Assembly (NCBI GenBank): GCA_020849105.1
Contig: JADLGW010000058.1
Location: 1 to 64,000 of the forward strand
DNA length: 64,000 nucleotides
Direction of reading: 5' to 3'
Source of the DNA: Phycisphaerales bacterium
GTDB lineage: Bacteria; Planctomycetota; Phycisphaerae; Phycisphaerales; UBA1924
Part shown: positions 50,600 to 60,258 of the stretch, in pieces
Layout of the letters: every line of letters begins with the position of its first letter
Position numbering within the stretch: the stretch's first letter is position 1
Made by a program: the position numbers and the translations under genes
The notes under the pieces: generated by a model
Told to the model about the DNA's origin: nothing
The model's database searches: none
The model's input: the letters and a program-made list of their open reading frames with translations, nothing else

Positions 50600-51709
50600 C
50601 TACCGATCCATCCAGAACCGCGCCCAGTTCCGCCAGCGGAAATCCTCCGCGTCCTCATCACTCCAGCCGCGGTCGCGCAGGGCATCGGCGAGCCGCGCGA
50701 GGTCCGCGGGCCTGTTGATGTGCTCCGGCAACAGGGAGGCCCCGAACCCGCCGTCCATGTCGCTGCCCAGCCCGACGCAGCGCCGGCCGCCGGCGGCCCC
50801 GCGGATGTGCTCAACGTGCTTCACGACCTCCGCGATAGTGGCGCGGCCCGGCTTCTCCGGCGTGAGGCCGGGGCGCAGGAACGCGGAGAACAGGTTGACG
50901 CCGATCACGCCGCCGCGCCGAGCGATCTCCCGGATGTGCTCATCGCGCAGGTGCCGCTGGCTGGGTGTGGCCGCGTCCCCATCCAGCAGGGCCGAGCAGT
51001 TCGAGTGCGATGCGACAACCGCGGCTTCGGTCATGGTCAGGAGGTCGTCCATCGCTCGCCACGAAAGATGGGACACGTCATGGACAACGCCCAGCGCGTC
51101 CATCGCCTGGACCATGTCGCGTCCCAGCGGGGTAAGGCCCGTCCGCGACGAGCACGAAGGTGCGCCGTTGCCCGCCGCGTAACGCGAGCCCCGGGCCCAG
51201 GTCAGCCCGATCGCCACGACGCCGCGTTCCACCCACCACTTCAGGTCGGACGGGTCGCGGATCGGGTCGGCGCACTCCACCAGGATGCCCAGGTGCATCC
51301 AGGGCTCCCGCGGCAGGGCGGCGACAACCTGTTCCGGGGTGGGCCGGACCACTTCCGCCACACCCATCCCGCCGCGGATCTGCCCGACGCCGGGCTCGCA
51401 CCGGAACACCCGCCGCAGGTCGAGCCCGACCTCCCCTCCGTCGCGCCAGGTCAGGTAGGCCTCCATCTGGGCCCGGCCGACCGCGGCGGCCCGGTCCACG
51501 TTCCCCGCCGGGTACCCCTCGGGCCCCTTGCCCCCGGCCTCGGTAAAGATGGTGGCAAGGGCGAAGCGGACGCCCCCCTCCCGCAGTGCCGGGAGCGTGA
51601 CCGCGGCCGGCGGATGGGGGCCGGACGCGGGGGCCAGGGGTGCGAGCATGTTCCGCCCGCTCACCGCCAGGTACGCCAGGTCCAGGTGCGCATCGAACCA
51701 GGTGGGCAT
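50600..51709 (-). CDS. membrane dipeptidase (M19) family metallohydrolase
   Basis: 369 aa, with TAGCAT 6 bases before the ATG. TIM-barrel peptidase family M19 that hydrolyses dipeptides with two zinc ions. Metal ligands: the N-terminal HLD in FDAHLDLAYLA, the Glu in TIFTEAGG-type and WMHLGILVECADPI strands, His in DVSHLSWRAMDDLL, and VVASHSNCSAL. The C-terminal GLGSDMDGGFGASLLPEH with Asp is conserved. There is no signal peptide, so it is cytoplasmic. It is convergent with the M48 gene; guaB diverges from it. Confidence 0.9.
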   Translation of the reverse strand: MPTWFDAHLDLAYLAVSGRNMLAPLAPASGPHPPAAVTLPALREGGVRFALATIFTEAGGKGPEGYPAGNVDRAAAVGRAQMEAYLTWRDGGEVGLDLRRVFRCEPGVGQIRGGMGVAEVVRPTPEQVVAALPREPWMHLGILVECADPIRDPSDLKWWVERGVVAIGLTWARGSRYAAGNGAPSCSSRTGLTPLGRDMVQAMDALGVVHDVSHLSWRAMDDLLTMTEAAVVASHSNCSALLDGDAATPSQRHLRDEHIREIARRGGVIGVNLFSAFLRPGLTPEKPGRATIAEVVKHVEHIRGAAGGRRCVGLGSDMDGGFGASLLPEHINRPADLARLADALRDRGWSDEDAEDFRWRNWARFWMDR

Positions 51710-51715
51710 GGCGCG

Positions 51716-51721
51716 ATGCTA
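51716..51721 (-). promoter_or_regulatory. -10 TAGCAT, 6 bases before the ATG (leaderless)
   Basis: TAGCAT, CGCGCC, ATG of the dipeptidase on the minus strand. Confidence 0.55.
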
Positions 51722-51790
51722 ACCGCACCCCAGGCGATTAGCGCTCCGCCACCCGCCGGCGGCGTGGCGACCCGGGGCTCCGGTGGCGCG

Positions 51791-51796
51791 TAACAT
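51791..51796 (+). promoter_or_regulatory. -10 TAACAT, 4 bases before the guaB ATG
   Basis: TAACAT, CATC, ATG. Slightly closer than in the other leaderless candidates. Confidence 0.4.
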
Positions 51797-51800
51797 CATC

Positions 51801-53390
51801 ATGGCGACCACCACCCGCCCCTCACCGGTTTCCGTCCCCACTCCGAGCAAACAACCGGTCGACCCGCCCGGCCTGACCAAGATCGTGGCCGAGGGGATCA
51901 CGTTCGACGATGTGCTGATGATCCCGCGGCGTTCGGCGGTCATGCCGGGCGAGGCGGATACGACCGCACGCCTCACCCGGAACGTGCGCCTGAAGATCCC
52001 GCTGGTCTCGGCGCCCATGGACACGGTGACGGAATCGGCGCTGGCCATCGCGCTCTCCCAGGAAGGCGGGATCGGGATCATCCACAAGAACATGCCGCCG
52101 GAGGCCCAGGCCCGCGAGGTGGCGAAGGTCAAGCGCTCGGCCAACGGGATCATCCTGGACCCGGTCACGCTGGGCCCCTCCGACACGATCGGCCGCGCCC
52201 GCGAACTCATGCGGCAGCACAACGTCTCCGGGTTCCCGGTGACCGAGGACGGCGGTGCAGGGGCCGGCGTCCCGCGCGGCAAGGGCCGGGTGCTGGGCAT
52301 CCTGACGCGGCGCGACCTGAAGTTTGTCGAGGACCAGACGACGCCGGTCCGCGACGTGATGACCAGCGGCAACCTGATCACGGCCCCCCCGGGGACCACG
52401 CTGGAGCAGGCCGAGGGGATCCTGAACCGCAACAAGGTCGAGAAACTGCTGCTGGTGGACCCCCAGGGACGCCTGGCCGGCCTGATCACGATGCGGGACA
52501 TCGAGCGGCTGTCGCAGTTCCCGCGGGCCGTCACGGACTCGCGCGGGCGCCTGCTGTGCGGCGGGGCGGTGGGGGTGGACCAGTACGACCGCGCGGCCGC
52601 CCTGATCGAGGCGGGTGCGGACGTGATCACCGTGGACACGGCCCACGGGCACAGCGAGAACGTGCTCCGCACTGTCCGGGAGATCAAGAAGCGGTTCAGC
52701 ATTGACATCATCGCGGGGAACATCGCCACCGCCGAGGCCGCGCGCGACCTGGCGGACGCCGGCGCGGACGCGGTGAAGGTCGGTATCGGCCCGGGGTCCA
52801 TCTGCACGACGCGCATCGTGACCGGCGTGGGCGTCCCCCAGGTGACCGCGATCATGAGCGCCGTGGCCGGCGTCGCCGGGCGCGACGTGCCGGTGATCGC
52901 CGACGGCGGGGTGCGCAGCAGCGGCGATATCGCAAAGGCGCTCGCGTCGGGCGCCAACGCGGTGATGATGGGCTCGTTGTTCGCGGGGCTCGATGAGTCC
53001 CCCGGTGAACTGGTGATCTCGCACGGCCGCCGCTACAAGAGTTACCGGGGCATGGGATCGGAGGGCGCGATGAGCGCGGGCAGCGCCGACCGCTACTCCC
53101 AGGCGGGGCGGCAGGCTGGCGGGGCCGACGGCAAACCGTCCCTGAAGTTCGTGCCCGAGGGCGTGGAGGGCCTCGTGCCCTACCGCGGGTCGCTGGCGGA
53201 CTTTGTGTACCAGATGGTCGGCGGGCTGCGATCGGCGATGGGCTACTGCGGCTGCGCCACGGTGGATGAACTCCGGCGCGACGCCCGCTTCTGCCGCGTC
53301 ACCGCGGCGGGCGTCATCGAGAGCCACCCGCACAACATCAGGATCACCAAGGAATCGCCGAACTACATGACGGAACAGGCCAGGGAGTAA
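51801..53390 (+). CDS. guaB: IMP dehydrogenase
   Basis: 529 aa from the ATG at 51801. It oxidises IMP to XMP with NAD+, the first committed step of GTP synthesis. The barrel starts [18 protein letters not shown]; two CBS modules lie at about 125-245 ([26 protein letters not shown]); the catalytic Cys335 is in [15 protein letters not shown]; the flap carries [13 protein letters not shown]. The Gly-rich segment at about 150-160 is a small insertion in the first CBS module. The C-terminal YMTEQ is the usual ending. Confidence 0.97.
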   Translation: MATTTRPSPVSVPTPSKQPVDPPGLTKIVAEGITFDDVLMIPRRSAVMPGEADTTARLTRNVRLKIPLVSAPMDTVTESALAIALSQEGGIGIIHKNMPPEAQAREVAKVKRSANGIILDPVTLGPSDTIGRARELMRQHNVSGFPVTEDGGAGAGVPRGKGRVLGILTRRDLKFVEDQTTPVRDVMTSGNLITAPPGTTLEQAEGILNRNKVEKLLLVDPQGRLAGLITMRDIERLSQFPRAVTDSRGRLLCGGAVGVDQYDRAAALIEAGADVITVDTAHGHSENVLRTVREIKKRFSIDIIAGNIATAEAARDLADAGADAVKVGIGPGSICTTRIVTGVGVPQVTAIMSAVAGVAGRDVPVIADGGVRSSGDIAKALASGANAVMMGSLFAGLDESPGELVISHGRRYKSYRGMGSEGAMSAGSADRYSQAGRQAGGADGKPSLKFVPEGVEGLVPYRGSLADFVYQMVGGLRSAMGYCGCATVDELRRDARFCRVTAAGVIESHPHNIRITKESPNYMTEQARE

Positions 53391-53442
53391 CATGGTCCTC
53401 TTGGAGCCGGGTTGTCGAGCACCCGCTGACGGAGCCTCCACG

Positions 53443-54240
53443 ATGCGAACCTCCAATCCTGTGTTTGCCGGTGATGCCTTCCGCAAGCCCCAGACGTGGG
53501 CGGACTTTGAGCGCGGGGGCGGCCCCGCCGCGGCCGTTGCCCGTCCCGGGACGATGACCGTCGGCGGAACCGTCAACGCCACGCTCATCCTGCTGGGCCT
53601 GACGATCGCCGCGACGGCGGTCAGTTGGGTGGTGGCGGCGCAGAACCCCCACCTGATCTACCCGTTCTGGATTGGCGGGGCCCTGGCCGGGGTGGCCCTC
53701 GGGTTCTTCCTGCGCTTCTCGCCCAGGGCCGCCGTGGCCGTCGCGCCGCTCTACGCGGTCTGCGAGGGGGCGTTCCTCGGCCCGTTCAGTTATGTCTTCG
53801 CCCGGTGGATGGGGCCGGAGGTGATCGTCCAGGGCGTCGCGATCACCTTCGGCGTCCTGCTCACACTGCTCATCGGCTACCGGGCCGGCCTGATCCGCAT
53901 CGGCTCGCTCGGACAGCGCATGATCATCGCGGCCACCGGCGGCGTCATGTTCATGTACCTGGCGGTCTTCGTGCTCAACCTGCTCGGCGTGCAGGTGCCC
54001 TACGTCCACCAGTTCCTGCGGATCGAGAACGCGGGGTGGCTCGGGATCGGCTTCACCGCTCTGTGCGTGGTGCTCGCCTCCCTCAACCTCGTGCTGGACT
54101 TCCAGTTCATCGAGGAGGGCGCGCGGCAGGGCTTGCCCAGGTACATGAACTGGTACGGCGCCTACGGCCTGCTCGTGTCGCTCGTGTGGCTCTACATCGA
54201 GGTCGTTCGCCTGCTCGCAAAGCTGCGCAGCAACGACTGA
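53443..54240 (+). CDS. Bax inhibitor-1/YccA-like membrane protein
   Basis: 265 aa from the ATG at 53443, with GGAG in front; 17 residues of open frame before it are excluded. Seven membrane helices between about 55 and 260 form a BI-1-like fold: NATLILLGLTIAATAVSWVV, FWIGGALAGVALGFFLRFSP, APLYAVCEGAFLGPFSYVFA, and so on. The N-terminal segment MRTSNPVFAGDAF is characteristic of the YccA-like bacterial branch. The family may act as calcium or proton leak channels or interact with FtsH; the bacterial role is not settled. Confidence 0.9.
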   Translation: MRTSNPVFAGDAFRKPQTWADFERGGGPAAAVARPGTMTVGGTVNATLILLGLTIAATAVSWVVAAQNPHLIYPFWIGGALAGVALGFFLRFSPRAAVAVAPLYAVCEGAFLGPFSYVFARWMGPEVIVQGVAITFGVLLTLLIGYRAGLIRIGSLGQRMIIAATGGVMFMYLAVFVLNLLGVQVPYVHQFLRIENAGWLGIGFTALCVVLASLNLVLDFQFIEEGARQGLPRYMNWYGAYGLLVSLVWLYIEVVRLLAKLRSND

Positions 54241-54274
54241 AACTCCCCCTTCCGGCCCCCGCCCGAGACCCGCC

Positions 54275-54967
54275 ATGTCCTTCGGACTCCGCCGCGGACG
54301 CACGCTCGATCCCGGCGCCGTTGCAGCGCCGCCGTTCCCCCCGCTGCCGGAGCACGGGCTGCCGGGGTCGGCCCGTCTGGACCCCCGCGCCTGGTTCCCG
54401 GAGCCCGGCAGCCCGCTGGAGATCGAGGTCGGCTCCGGCAAGGGCACCTTCCTGCTGGCCCGGGCCGCCGCGCGACCGGGGGTCAACCTCCTGGGCTTCG
54501 AGTGGGCCCGCGAGTTCTGCGACTACGCCGCGGACCGCTGCCGCCGCGCGGGCCTGACGAACGTCCGGCTGGTGAACGGCGACGCGACGGAGTTCCTGCA
54601 CTGGCGCTGCCCCGACGCCGCCGCCTCGGTCGTCCATCTCTATTTCCCGGACCCCTGGCCCAAGAAGCGCCACCACAAGCGGCGGAGCGTCACGCCCCGG
54701 TTCCTGGCCGATGTCCACCGCGTGCTCGTGCCCGGCGGCGAACTCCGCGTGGTCACGGACCACGACGGGTACTGGTCATGGATGGAGGAACGCTTCGCGC
54801 AGGTCACGGGCGACGCGGCGAGTTTCGTGAGGATGCCGTTTGAGGGCGGAGAGGACGGCGGGCGGGGCCCGGGGGGCGGGGAAGGGGAACTTGTCGGCAC
54901 CAACTTCGAGCGCAAGTACCGACACCAGGGACGGCCCTTCCACGCCACCGTGCTGAAGAATCTCTGA
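54275..54967 (+). CDS. trmB: tRNA (guanine46-N7)-methyltransferase
   Basis: 230 aa. SAM-dependent enzyme that makes m7G46 in the variable loop of tRNA. Motif I EIEVGSGKGTFLLARAA (about 48-64), the acidic GFEWAREF, NVRLVNGDATEFL, and the TrmB signature HLYFPDPWPKKRHHKRR (about 118-136) with RRSVTPRFLADVHRVLVPGG. The C-terminal TNFERKYRHQGRPFH contributes the substrate pocket. A Gly/Asp-rich insertion (about 190-205) is specific to this protein. comEC follows 18 bases later. Confidence 0.96.
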   Translation: MSFGLRRGRTLDPGAVAAPPFPPLPEHGLPGSARLDPRAWFPEPGSPLEIEVGSGKGTFLLARAAARPGVNLLGFEWAREFCDYAADRCRRAGLTNVRLVNGDATEFLHWRCPDAAASVVHLYFPDPWPKKRHHKRRSVTPRFLADVHRVLVPGGELRVVTDHDGYWSWMEERFAQVTGDAASFVRMPFEGGEDGGRGPGGGEGELVGTNFERKYRHQGRPFHATVLKNL

Positions 54968-54973
54968 GTCTTG

Positions 54974-54979
54974 TATAAC
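54974..54979 (+). promoter_or_regulatory. -10-like TATAAC, 6 bases before the comEC GTG
   Basis: TATAAC, AATGCG, GTG. It has C rather than T at the last position, but the distance is that of the leaderless set. Confidence 0.4.
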
Positions 54980-54985
54980 AATGCG

Positions 54986-57484
54986 GTGCCCACCGCACCC
55001 GACGAGCCCCGGCGCACCGGTCTGCCGCGGGCGGTGTACCTGTTCGCGGCGCTGTCGTGCGGCCTGGTCATCGGCCGTTACGCGCCAGACCTTCCGGCCG
55101 CGGTGTGGTTCGCGGCCGCGTGTTCGGTCCTGGTCGTCGCGGCGCTCGCCCGCGGCCGCACCTGTATCGCCGCGCTGAGCGGCGCGTGCATCCTGTTCGG
55201 CTCCGGCTGGTATGTGACGCGGATCAACGACGGGCCGCCGCGCTCGCTCGCGGGGCTCCTCTCCGCCGGCGAGCGCCTTGTTACCGTCACCGGCACCATC
55301 CTCGAATCCCCGTTGCGTGTCCCGGAAGACCCGGACCCGCTCGCGCGCCCGGCCATCGAGATCGACCCGGCCTGGGCCTGGCGCCTCCGCGTGGACGGCA
55401 TCGACGGTGGCGCGGGCCTCCGGCCCGCCCGCGGCATCCTGCGCGTGCGCAGCGCCGACCCGCGCGCCGGCGCCGGCGACCGCGTCCGCATCACCGGCAT
55501 CGGGCGGCCGGTTCCCCCGCCGGTGAACCCCGGCGAGGGCGACCGGCGCCTGGTCGCCGCTCAGGACGGGCTGTCCGGCTACCTTCGCGCCCCAAGAGCC
55601 GAACTTATCGAGCGCCTGCCCGAGCCGACCGGCTTGATCGCCCGCTTCTCGGCGGTGCGCCTGCGCTGGGTCGCGGCGCTGCACGACCGGGTGCGTGCGC
55701 TGCTCGACGTGGATGCCGGCGGTGAGCCCAGCGGTCACGGCGCGCTCCTGACCGCCCTGCTCCTGGGCGAGGAGGCCCCCGCGCTGCGCGATGTCCGCTC
55801 CGCGTTCACGCGCCTCGGCCTCGCCCACGTCCTGGCGATCTCCGGATTCCACATGGCCGTGCTCGCGGGCGTCGCTCTGCTGGTGCTCCGCCTGGGCGGC
55901 GACGGCGGCCGCCTGGAACCTCTGATCGTCGCGGGCGCCGTGCTCGCGTACCTGGCGATCCTGCCCGTCAGTGCGCCGGTGTGGCGCTCGGGCCTCATGG
56001 TCCTTGCCCTCCTGGCCGCGGACGCCGCGGGCCGCCGCTACGACCGCCTCGCCGTGCTCGCCTGGACTGCCGTCATCCTCCTGATCTGGCGGCCCATGGA
56101 CCTGTGGTCGATCGGGTTCCAACTCAGTTTCGGGCTCCTGGCTGTCCTTATCCGCTTCGCACCGGCGTTCCACGCGAGTCTCTGGGGCGGGCGGCTCCGC
56201 GGCCTGCGCCGCGGACCGCCGGAGGGTGTCGGGGCGGGGGCCCGCGAGGGGTTTCGCCGCCTCGTCAGCGCCAACCTGCTCTGCTGGGGCGTGTCGATGC
56301 CCACCATCGCGTACCACACCGGGCAGGTCAGTCTGCTGGCCGTGATCGCTGGTGTCGTAGTCGTGCCCCTGATCACTGTGCTGCTCGCCGCGGCGTACGC
56401 GGGCATCGCGGTGGGGCTCGTGATCCCGGCCGCGGGCGGGGCGATGGTGGCGACCCTGTCACTGCTGGCCGGCCTGATGGTGTGGACGGTGCGAGGGCTG
56501 GACGGATTGCCCTGGGAGTCGGCCCGCCTCGCCCCCGTATCGCTGGCATGGACCGTGGCGGCCACGGCCGTAGTGCTGCTCTGCTGCAACCGGAAGCGCC
56601 GGGCCGTGGCGTGGATCGGCGTGCTGGCGGTCGCGGGGTGGCTCGCGCTCGAACAGCGGGTCGCGGGGCGACTGCCGCGCGGTGTGGCCGCGCGGATCGA
56701 TACCCTGGCGGTCGGCGACGGCACCTGCCACGTCGTGCGTGCGGAGGGGAGCGGGAAGGAGGGGGGAGAGCGGGGGGCGATCCTCTGGGACTGCGGGTCT
56801 ACGACGCCCGGCGTCGGCCGCGTCACCATCCCCCGGGCCGTTTTCGCGCTCGGCCTTTCGCGCATCGAGGCCGCCGTCATCACCCACCCGGACCTGGACC
56901 ACTACAGCGGCCTGCTGGATGCCGCTGCGCCGCTCGGCATCCGCACCGTCTATGTCGGCGAGTGCTTCACCGAGCAGGCCGCGTCCCGGCCCACGGGACC
57001 GGAGGCCCTCGTCATGCACGAACTGGCCCTCCGCGGCGTTGCCGTGCGTGTGCTCGCCGCGGGGGACTCGGTCCAGGTCGGTGACACCCGCATCGATATC
57101 CTGGGCCCGCCGCCCGGGGCCCGCTGGGTGAAGCCCAACGACCGCTCGCTGGTCGGGCGGCTCGGCATCGGCGCTGCATCGATCCTCTTCACCGGCGACA
57201 TCGAGACCCGGGCGATGGACTGGCTGGTCGCCGCGGAGCCGGGGCTCACCGCCACGGCCGTTGAGGCCCCGCACCACGGCAGCGCGAAGCCCGCGGCCTA
57301 CCCGTTCGTGGCGAGTCTCGATCCGCGCATCGTCATCCAGTCCACCGGGCCTGACCGCGCGGACGACCCGCGCTGGGACGGCGTGCGCACCGGGCGGCAC
57401 TGGCTGACCACGGCCACCGACGGCGCGATCACCACGGAGATCGGCCGGGACGGCTCCGTGCGGTCCGTCGGGTTTCGGCGATAG
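54986..57484 (+). CDS. comEC: ComEC/Rec2 DNA-uptake channel protein
   Basis: 832 aa from the GTG at 54986, chosen by the -10 six bases upstream; a TTG five codons earlier is possible. Transforming-DNA channel of the inner membrane. N-terminal membrane helices and the OB-like DUF4131 region (about 1-230), then the Competence domain with about ten helices (LAHVLAISGFHMAVLAGVAL onward, about 265-540), and a C-terminal metallo-beta-lactamase domain with HPDLDHYSGLL and EAPHHGSAKPAA (about 570-820). The metal-site residues appear intact, so it may degrade the non-transported strand. Indicates natural competence potential; no other com genes are nearby. Confidence 0.93.
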   Translation: MPTAPDEPRRTGLPRAVYLFAALSCGLVIGRYAPDLPAAVWFAAACSVLVVAALARGRTCIAALSGACILFGSGWYVTRINDGPPRSLAGLLSAGERLVTVTGTILESPLRVPEDPDPLARPAIEIDPAWAWRLRVDGIDGGAGLRPARGILRVRSADPRAGAGDRVRITGIGRPVPPPVNPGEGDRRLVAAQDGLSGYLRAPRAELIERLPEPTGLIARFSAVRLRWVAALHDRVRALLDVDAGGEPSGHGALLTALLLGEEAPALRDVRSAFTRLGLAHVLAISGFHMAVLAGVALLVLRLGGDGGRLEPLIVAGAVLAYLAILPVSAPVWRSGLMVLALLAADAAGRRYDRLAVLAWTAVILLIWRPMDLWSIGFQLSFGLLAVLIRFAPAFHASLWGGRLRGLRRGPPEGVGAGAREGFRRLVSANLLCWGVSMPTIAYHTGQVSLLAVIAGVVVVPLITVLLAAAYAGIAVGLVIPAAGGAMVATLSLLAGLMVWTVRGLDGLPWESARLAPVSLAWTVAATAVVLLCCNRKRRAVAWIGVLAVAGWLALEQRVAGRLPRGVAARIDTLAVGDGTCHVVRAEGSGKEGGERGAILWDCGSTTPGVGRVTIPRAVFALGLSRIEAAVITHPDLDHYSGLLDAAAPLGIRTVYVGECFTEQAASRPTGPEALVMHELALRGVAVRVLAAGDSVQVGDTRIDILGPPPGARWVKPNDRSLVGRLGIGAASILFTGDIETRAMDWLVAAEPGLTATAVEAPHHGSAKPAAYPFVASLDPRIVIQSTGPDRADDPRWDGVRTGRHWLTTATDGAITTEIGRDGSVRSVGFRR

Positions 57485-57549
57485 CACGACGCACCTGTGG
57501 GCGGCCTCACCGGTACAAGTGCCCGCGGGGCGTGTCCCAGGAGTCACCC

Positions 57550-58566
57550 GTGCGCATCGCCCAGTTCGTTATCCCGATTGTCGTGTGCTGTCCGGCGCTC
57601 CTCGCCCAGCACGCGGCGCCGGCCCCGGAGCCCGCGGGCATCGCCCTGATCCAGCAGCAGGCGGTGGACCTCCGCCCGCTGGTGCAGTCGGACCTGGCCC
57701 GGGCCTTCCTGGCCGCTGCGGCCGCCCTCCCGAGGATTGAGCCGCGGTCGCTGCTCCGCGACCCGGCGACCGGGGAGTGGTTCACCGACGAGCGGGCGGC
57801 CGCACTCCCCGGGGATCGCCGCGGGGCGCTCGTGCAGGTCCCGATCACCGAGGAGCGGTACTACAACACCAGGTACGGCACGCCCCTGATGTACGCCCGG
57901 GCCCTGGACATCCTGGCGGAGCACGGTGTGGCCGGTATCCGCGGCAGACGCATCCTGGATTACGGCTACGGCACCGTCGGCCACCTGCGGCTTCTGGCGG
58001 CGTGCGGAGCGGATGTGGTCGGCGTCGATGTCGATCCCTTCCTGACCGCCCTCTACAGCCGGCCCGGAGACACCGGCCCCGTCGCCGCGGCTGACCCCGG
58101 CCTGCCGGGGGGCTCGGTGAAACTTGTGACGGGTTCATGGCCCGGCAGGGTGGGGCCGGAGGTCGGCGGCGGGTATGACGTGATCCTCTCGAAGAACACG
58201 CTCAAGAAGGGCTACGTCCACCCCTCGCGAGAGGCGGACAAGCGCATGCTGATCGACCTCGGGGTCGCCGACACCGAGTACCTGGCGGCCCTGCACGATG
58301 CCCTGAAGCCCGGCGGCCTGGTGCTGATCTACAACCTGTGCCCCGCCCCGGCGCCGGAGGACAAGCCCTACCTGCCCCACGCCGACGGGCGATGCCCCTT
58401 CACACGTGAAGCCATCGAGGGCGCCGGCCTGTCCGTGCTCCGGTTCGATGCGGTCGATGACGATGCGGGCCGCGCGATGTTCAACGCGGTCGGGTACCCG
58501 ACGACCGCGGCGGACGGCTCGCCGGACCTCTTTGCCTGGTACACCGTGCTCAGGCGGCCGGGGTAG
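57550..58566 (+). CDS. SAM methyltransferase-like protein with signal peptide
   Basis: 338 aa from the GTG at 57550; AGGAG lies six bases ahead, against a GTG six codons earlier. The N-terminus RIAQFVIPIVVCCPALLAQH is a typical signal peptide (about 2-20), which is unusual for a SAM-dependent fold. Motif I ILDYGYGTVGHLRLL (about 140-154) with GVDVDPF after it, and the central GYDVILSKNTLKKGYVHPSR, resemble class I methyltransferases. The C-terminal half has DALKPGGLVLIYNL. If exported it would not meet SAM. Either the N-terminus is a membrane anchor or the fold is not catalytic. Confidence 0.75.
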   Translation: MRIAQFVIPIVVCCPALLAQHAAPAPEPAGIALIQQQAVDLRPLVQSDLARAFLAAAAALPRIEPRSLLRDPATGEWFTDERAAALPGDRRGALVQVPITEERYYNTRYGTPLMYARALDILAEHGVAGIRGRRILDYGYGTVGHLRLLAACGADVVGVDVDPFLTALYSRPGDTGPVAAADPGLPGGSVKLVTGSWPGRVGPEVGGGYDVILSKNTLKKGYVHPSREADKRMLIDLGVADTEYLAALHDALKPGGLVLIYNLCPAPAPEDKPYLPHADGRCPFTREAIEGAGLSVLRFDAVDDDAGRAMFNAVGYPTTAADGSPDLFAWYTVLRRPG

Positions 58567-58569
58567 GCG

Positions 58570-60201
58570 TTACGGGCATCCCACCGCGAACTTCGTCTGG
58601 AAGCAGCCGAAATCCGCCAGGTTCCGCGCGCCGTCGCCGTTGCAGTCCCCGTACGAATCGCCCAGGGCGAACCTCGTCGTGAAGCACCCGAAGTCGGCCA
58701 GGTTGAATACGCCGTCGGAGTTGCAGTCGGCGTAGCACATCCGCACGTCCGCGTCGCTCGCATCACCGCCGGTGTTCCCCGGCCCATCGCGGGCCAGCAC
58801 CCGCACGCGCCCGTGTGCCGTCGCCACGCCCGGAGGGATCGACCAGTTGTACGACCCCGTGTCCGGCACGCCCGCCGCGATCGTCGTCGGGAAGGTCTGC
58901 CCGCCGTCGGTCGAGAGGAGCAGGTCGATGCTGCTCACCGATTCATCGTCGTCGCTGATCCACCGGATCTCCTGCACCGTCCCCGGCGTCGCGTACCCGC
59001 CGTTCAGGTTCACCAGGTACGACGTGGGCGCCAGCCCGCCCGCCGGCCCTGCCGCACCGCGGTGCCTGGGCACATGCATCACGATGCAGTGGATCGCCCC
59101 GGCCAGCGGGATGATCGACTCGCACGGGATCTGCACGACCGTCCGCCCGGGGAACGCCCCCTGGATCGCCGCCGCGGCCGGGGCGTTGCTCGGGGCCACC
59201 GTCGCGTTCGTGTAACTCGGGACCATCACGACCCCGTTGCACACCACCATGTTCGTGTAGGTGTAGTGCGTGCCGCCGATCTTGAAGGCCGGGACTCGGG
59301 TGACCTGGTACCCTCGCGCCGCCAGCATCACCGCCGCGTCGTCGCAGATCACGTCCTGCACCGATCCCGGGTTCAGCGGCCAGTCGCTGATGATGATCCT
59401 GTCGCTGGCGACCTCCTGCATCCACATGTCGATGTGCTGGGTCGAGTCGATGCTTGTCGGAAACGGCGTCATCAGGGTCGTGTCCACGTTCTGGTAGTCC
59501 CGCCAGATGTCGTGGATCTGCTGGTCGCTCAGCCCGGGGTTCTCGTTGCTCACCAGCCGCGTCGCGAACGAGTTGCCCGCGTCGTCAAGGTGGTAGTTCC
59601 CGCCCCCGTGCACCAACTGGTGCTCGTAGAACGCGTGGTGCTTGTACAGGCCGAACGCCGCGGGGAACACGTCGTCCTGCGGGCGCGGTCGGTTGTAGGT
59701 GTGGTCCACGATCGCCCGGCAATCACCCTGGAAGATGTAGCGCGGGCCGTAGTCGCGCAGCCACACGCTGTTCAGGCCCGCCGCGGGCACGAGGAACTTC
59801 ACGCGGGCCATGTTCGCCCCGCCCGCGGCCAGGGCCGCCGACGCGGACGCCTGCAGCCCCGCAGAGGGCAGCGCCACATAGAAGTTCGCGTCGCCGATGG
59901 TCGTCACCTGCTTGGCCATCAGCACATGCAGGCTCGTGAAACTCATCCACGACACGATGATCCCGTCGGTCGGCTCGTACTCGGCCGCGCAGTGTACCGG
60001 GCCCGTGGGCGGCGGCGTCACCGCGTCCATGGCCGGGGCGATGGGGTGCCGGGCGACGTACCAGGCCTCCAGCGGCGTCAGGTTGCGCGGCAGGGGGTCG
60101 GACGGGTCCGCGTCGTAGCGCAGGCGACCGTCGCGGGTCAGGGTCTGCCCGAGGGCGGGGGCGGCGAGCGCGGCGGCGGCGAGAAGTACATGCGTCTTCA
60201 T
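58570..60201 (-). CDS. secreted arginine-deiminase-family protein with dockerin tail
   Basis: 543 aa from the ATG at 60201; AAGAGGG lies ahead and the long open frame upstream is non-coding. Signal peptide about 1-18. The body (about 45-385) is an agmatine-deiminase/Porphyromonas-type peptidylarginine-deiminase fold: WLRDYGPRYIF, VHGGGNYHLDDAG, the catalytic His in STQHIDMWMQEV, and the catalytic Cys372 in GAIHCIVMHVPRH. A beta-sandwich of about 80 residues (TSYLVNLNGGYATPGTVQEI on) precedes the double DCNSDG/DCNGDG dockerin tail. It probably citrullinates arginine of extracellular proteins or hydrolyses agmatine. Confidence 0.9.
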   Translation of the reverse strand: MKTHVLLAAAALAAPALGQTLTRDGRLRYDADPSDPLPRNLTPLEAWYVARHPIAPAMDAVTPPPTGPVHCAAEYEPTDGIIVSWMSFTSLHVLMAKQVTTIGDANFYVALPSAGLQASASAALAAGGANMARVKFLVPAAGLNSVWLRDYGPRYIFQGDCRAIVDHTYNRPRPQDDVFPAAFGLYKHHAFYEHQLVHGGGNYHLDDAGNSFATRLVSNENPGLSDQQIHDIWRDYQNVDTTLMTPFPTSIDSTQHIDMWMQEVASDRIIISDWPLNPGSVQDVICDDAAVMLAARGYQVTRVPAFKIGGTHYTYTNMVVCNGVVMVPSYTNATVAPSNAPAAAAIQGAFPGRTVVQIPCESIIPLAGAIHCIVMHVPRHRGAAGPAGGLAPTSYLVNLNGGYATPGTVQEIRWISDDDESVSSIDLLLSTDGGQTFPTTIAAGVPDTGSYNWSIPPGVATAHGRVRVLARDGPGNTGGDASDADVRMCYADCNSDGVFNLADFGCFTTRFALGDSYGDCNGDGARNLADFGCFQTKFAVGCP

Positions 60202-60258
60202 GGGTATCCCTCTTGTCGGTGTCCGTCGCGTCGCGCGGCGGCACCGGGGCCGCCCACA

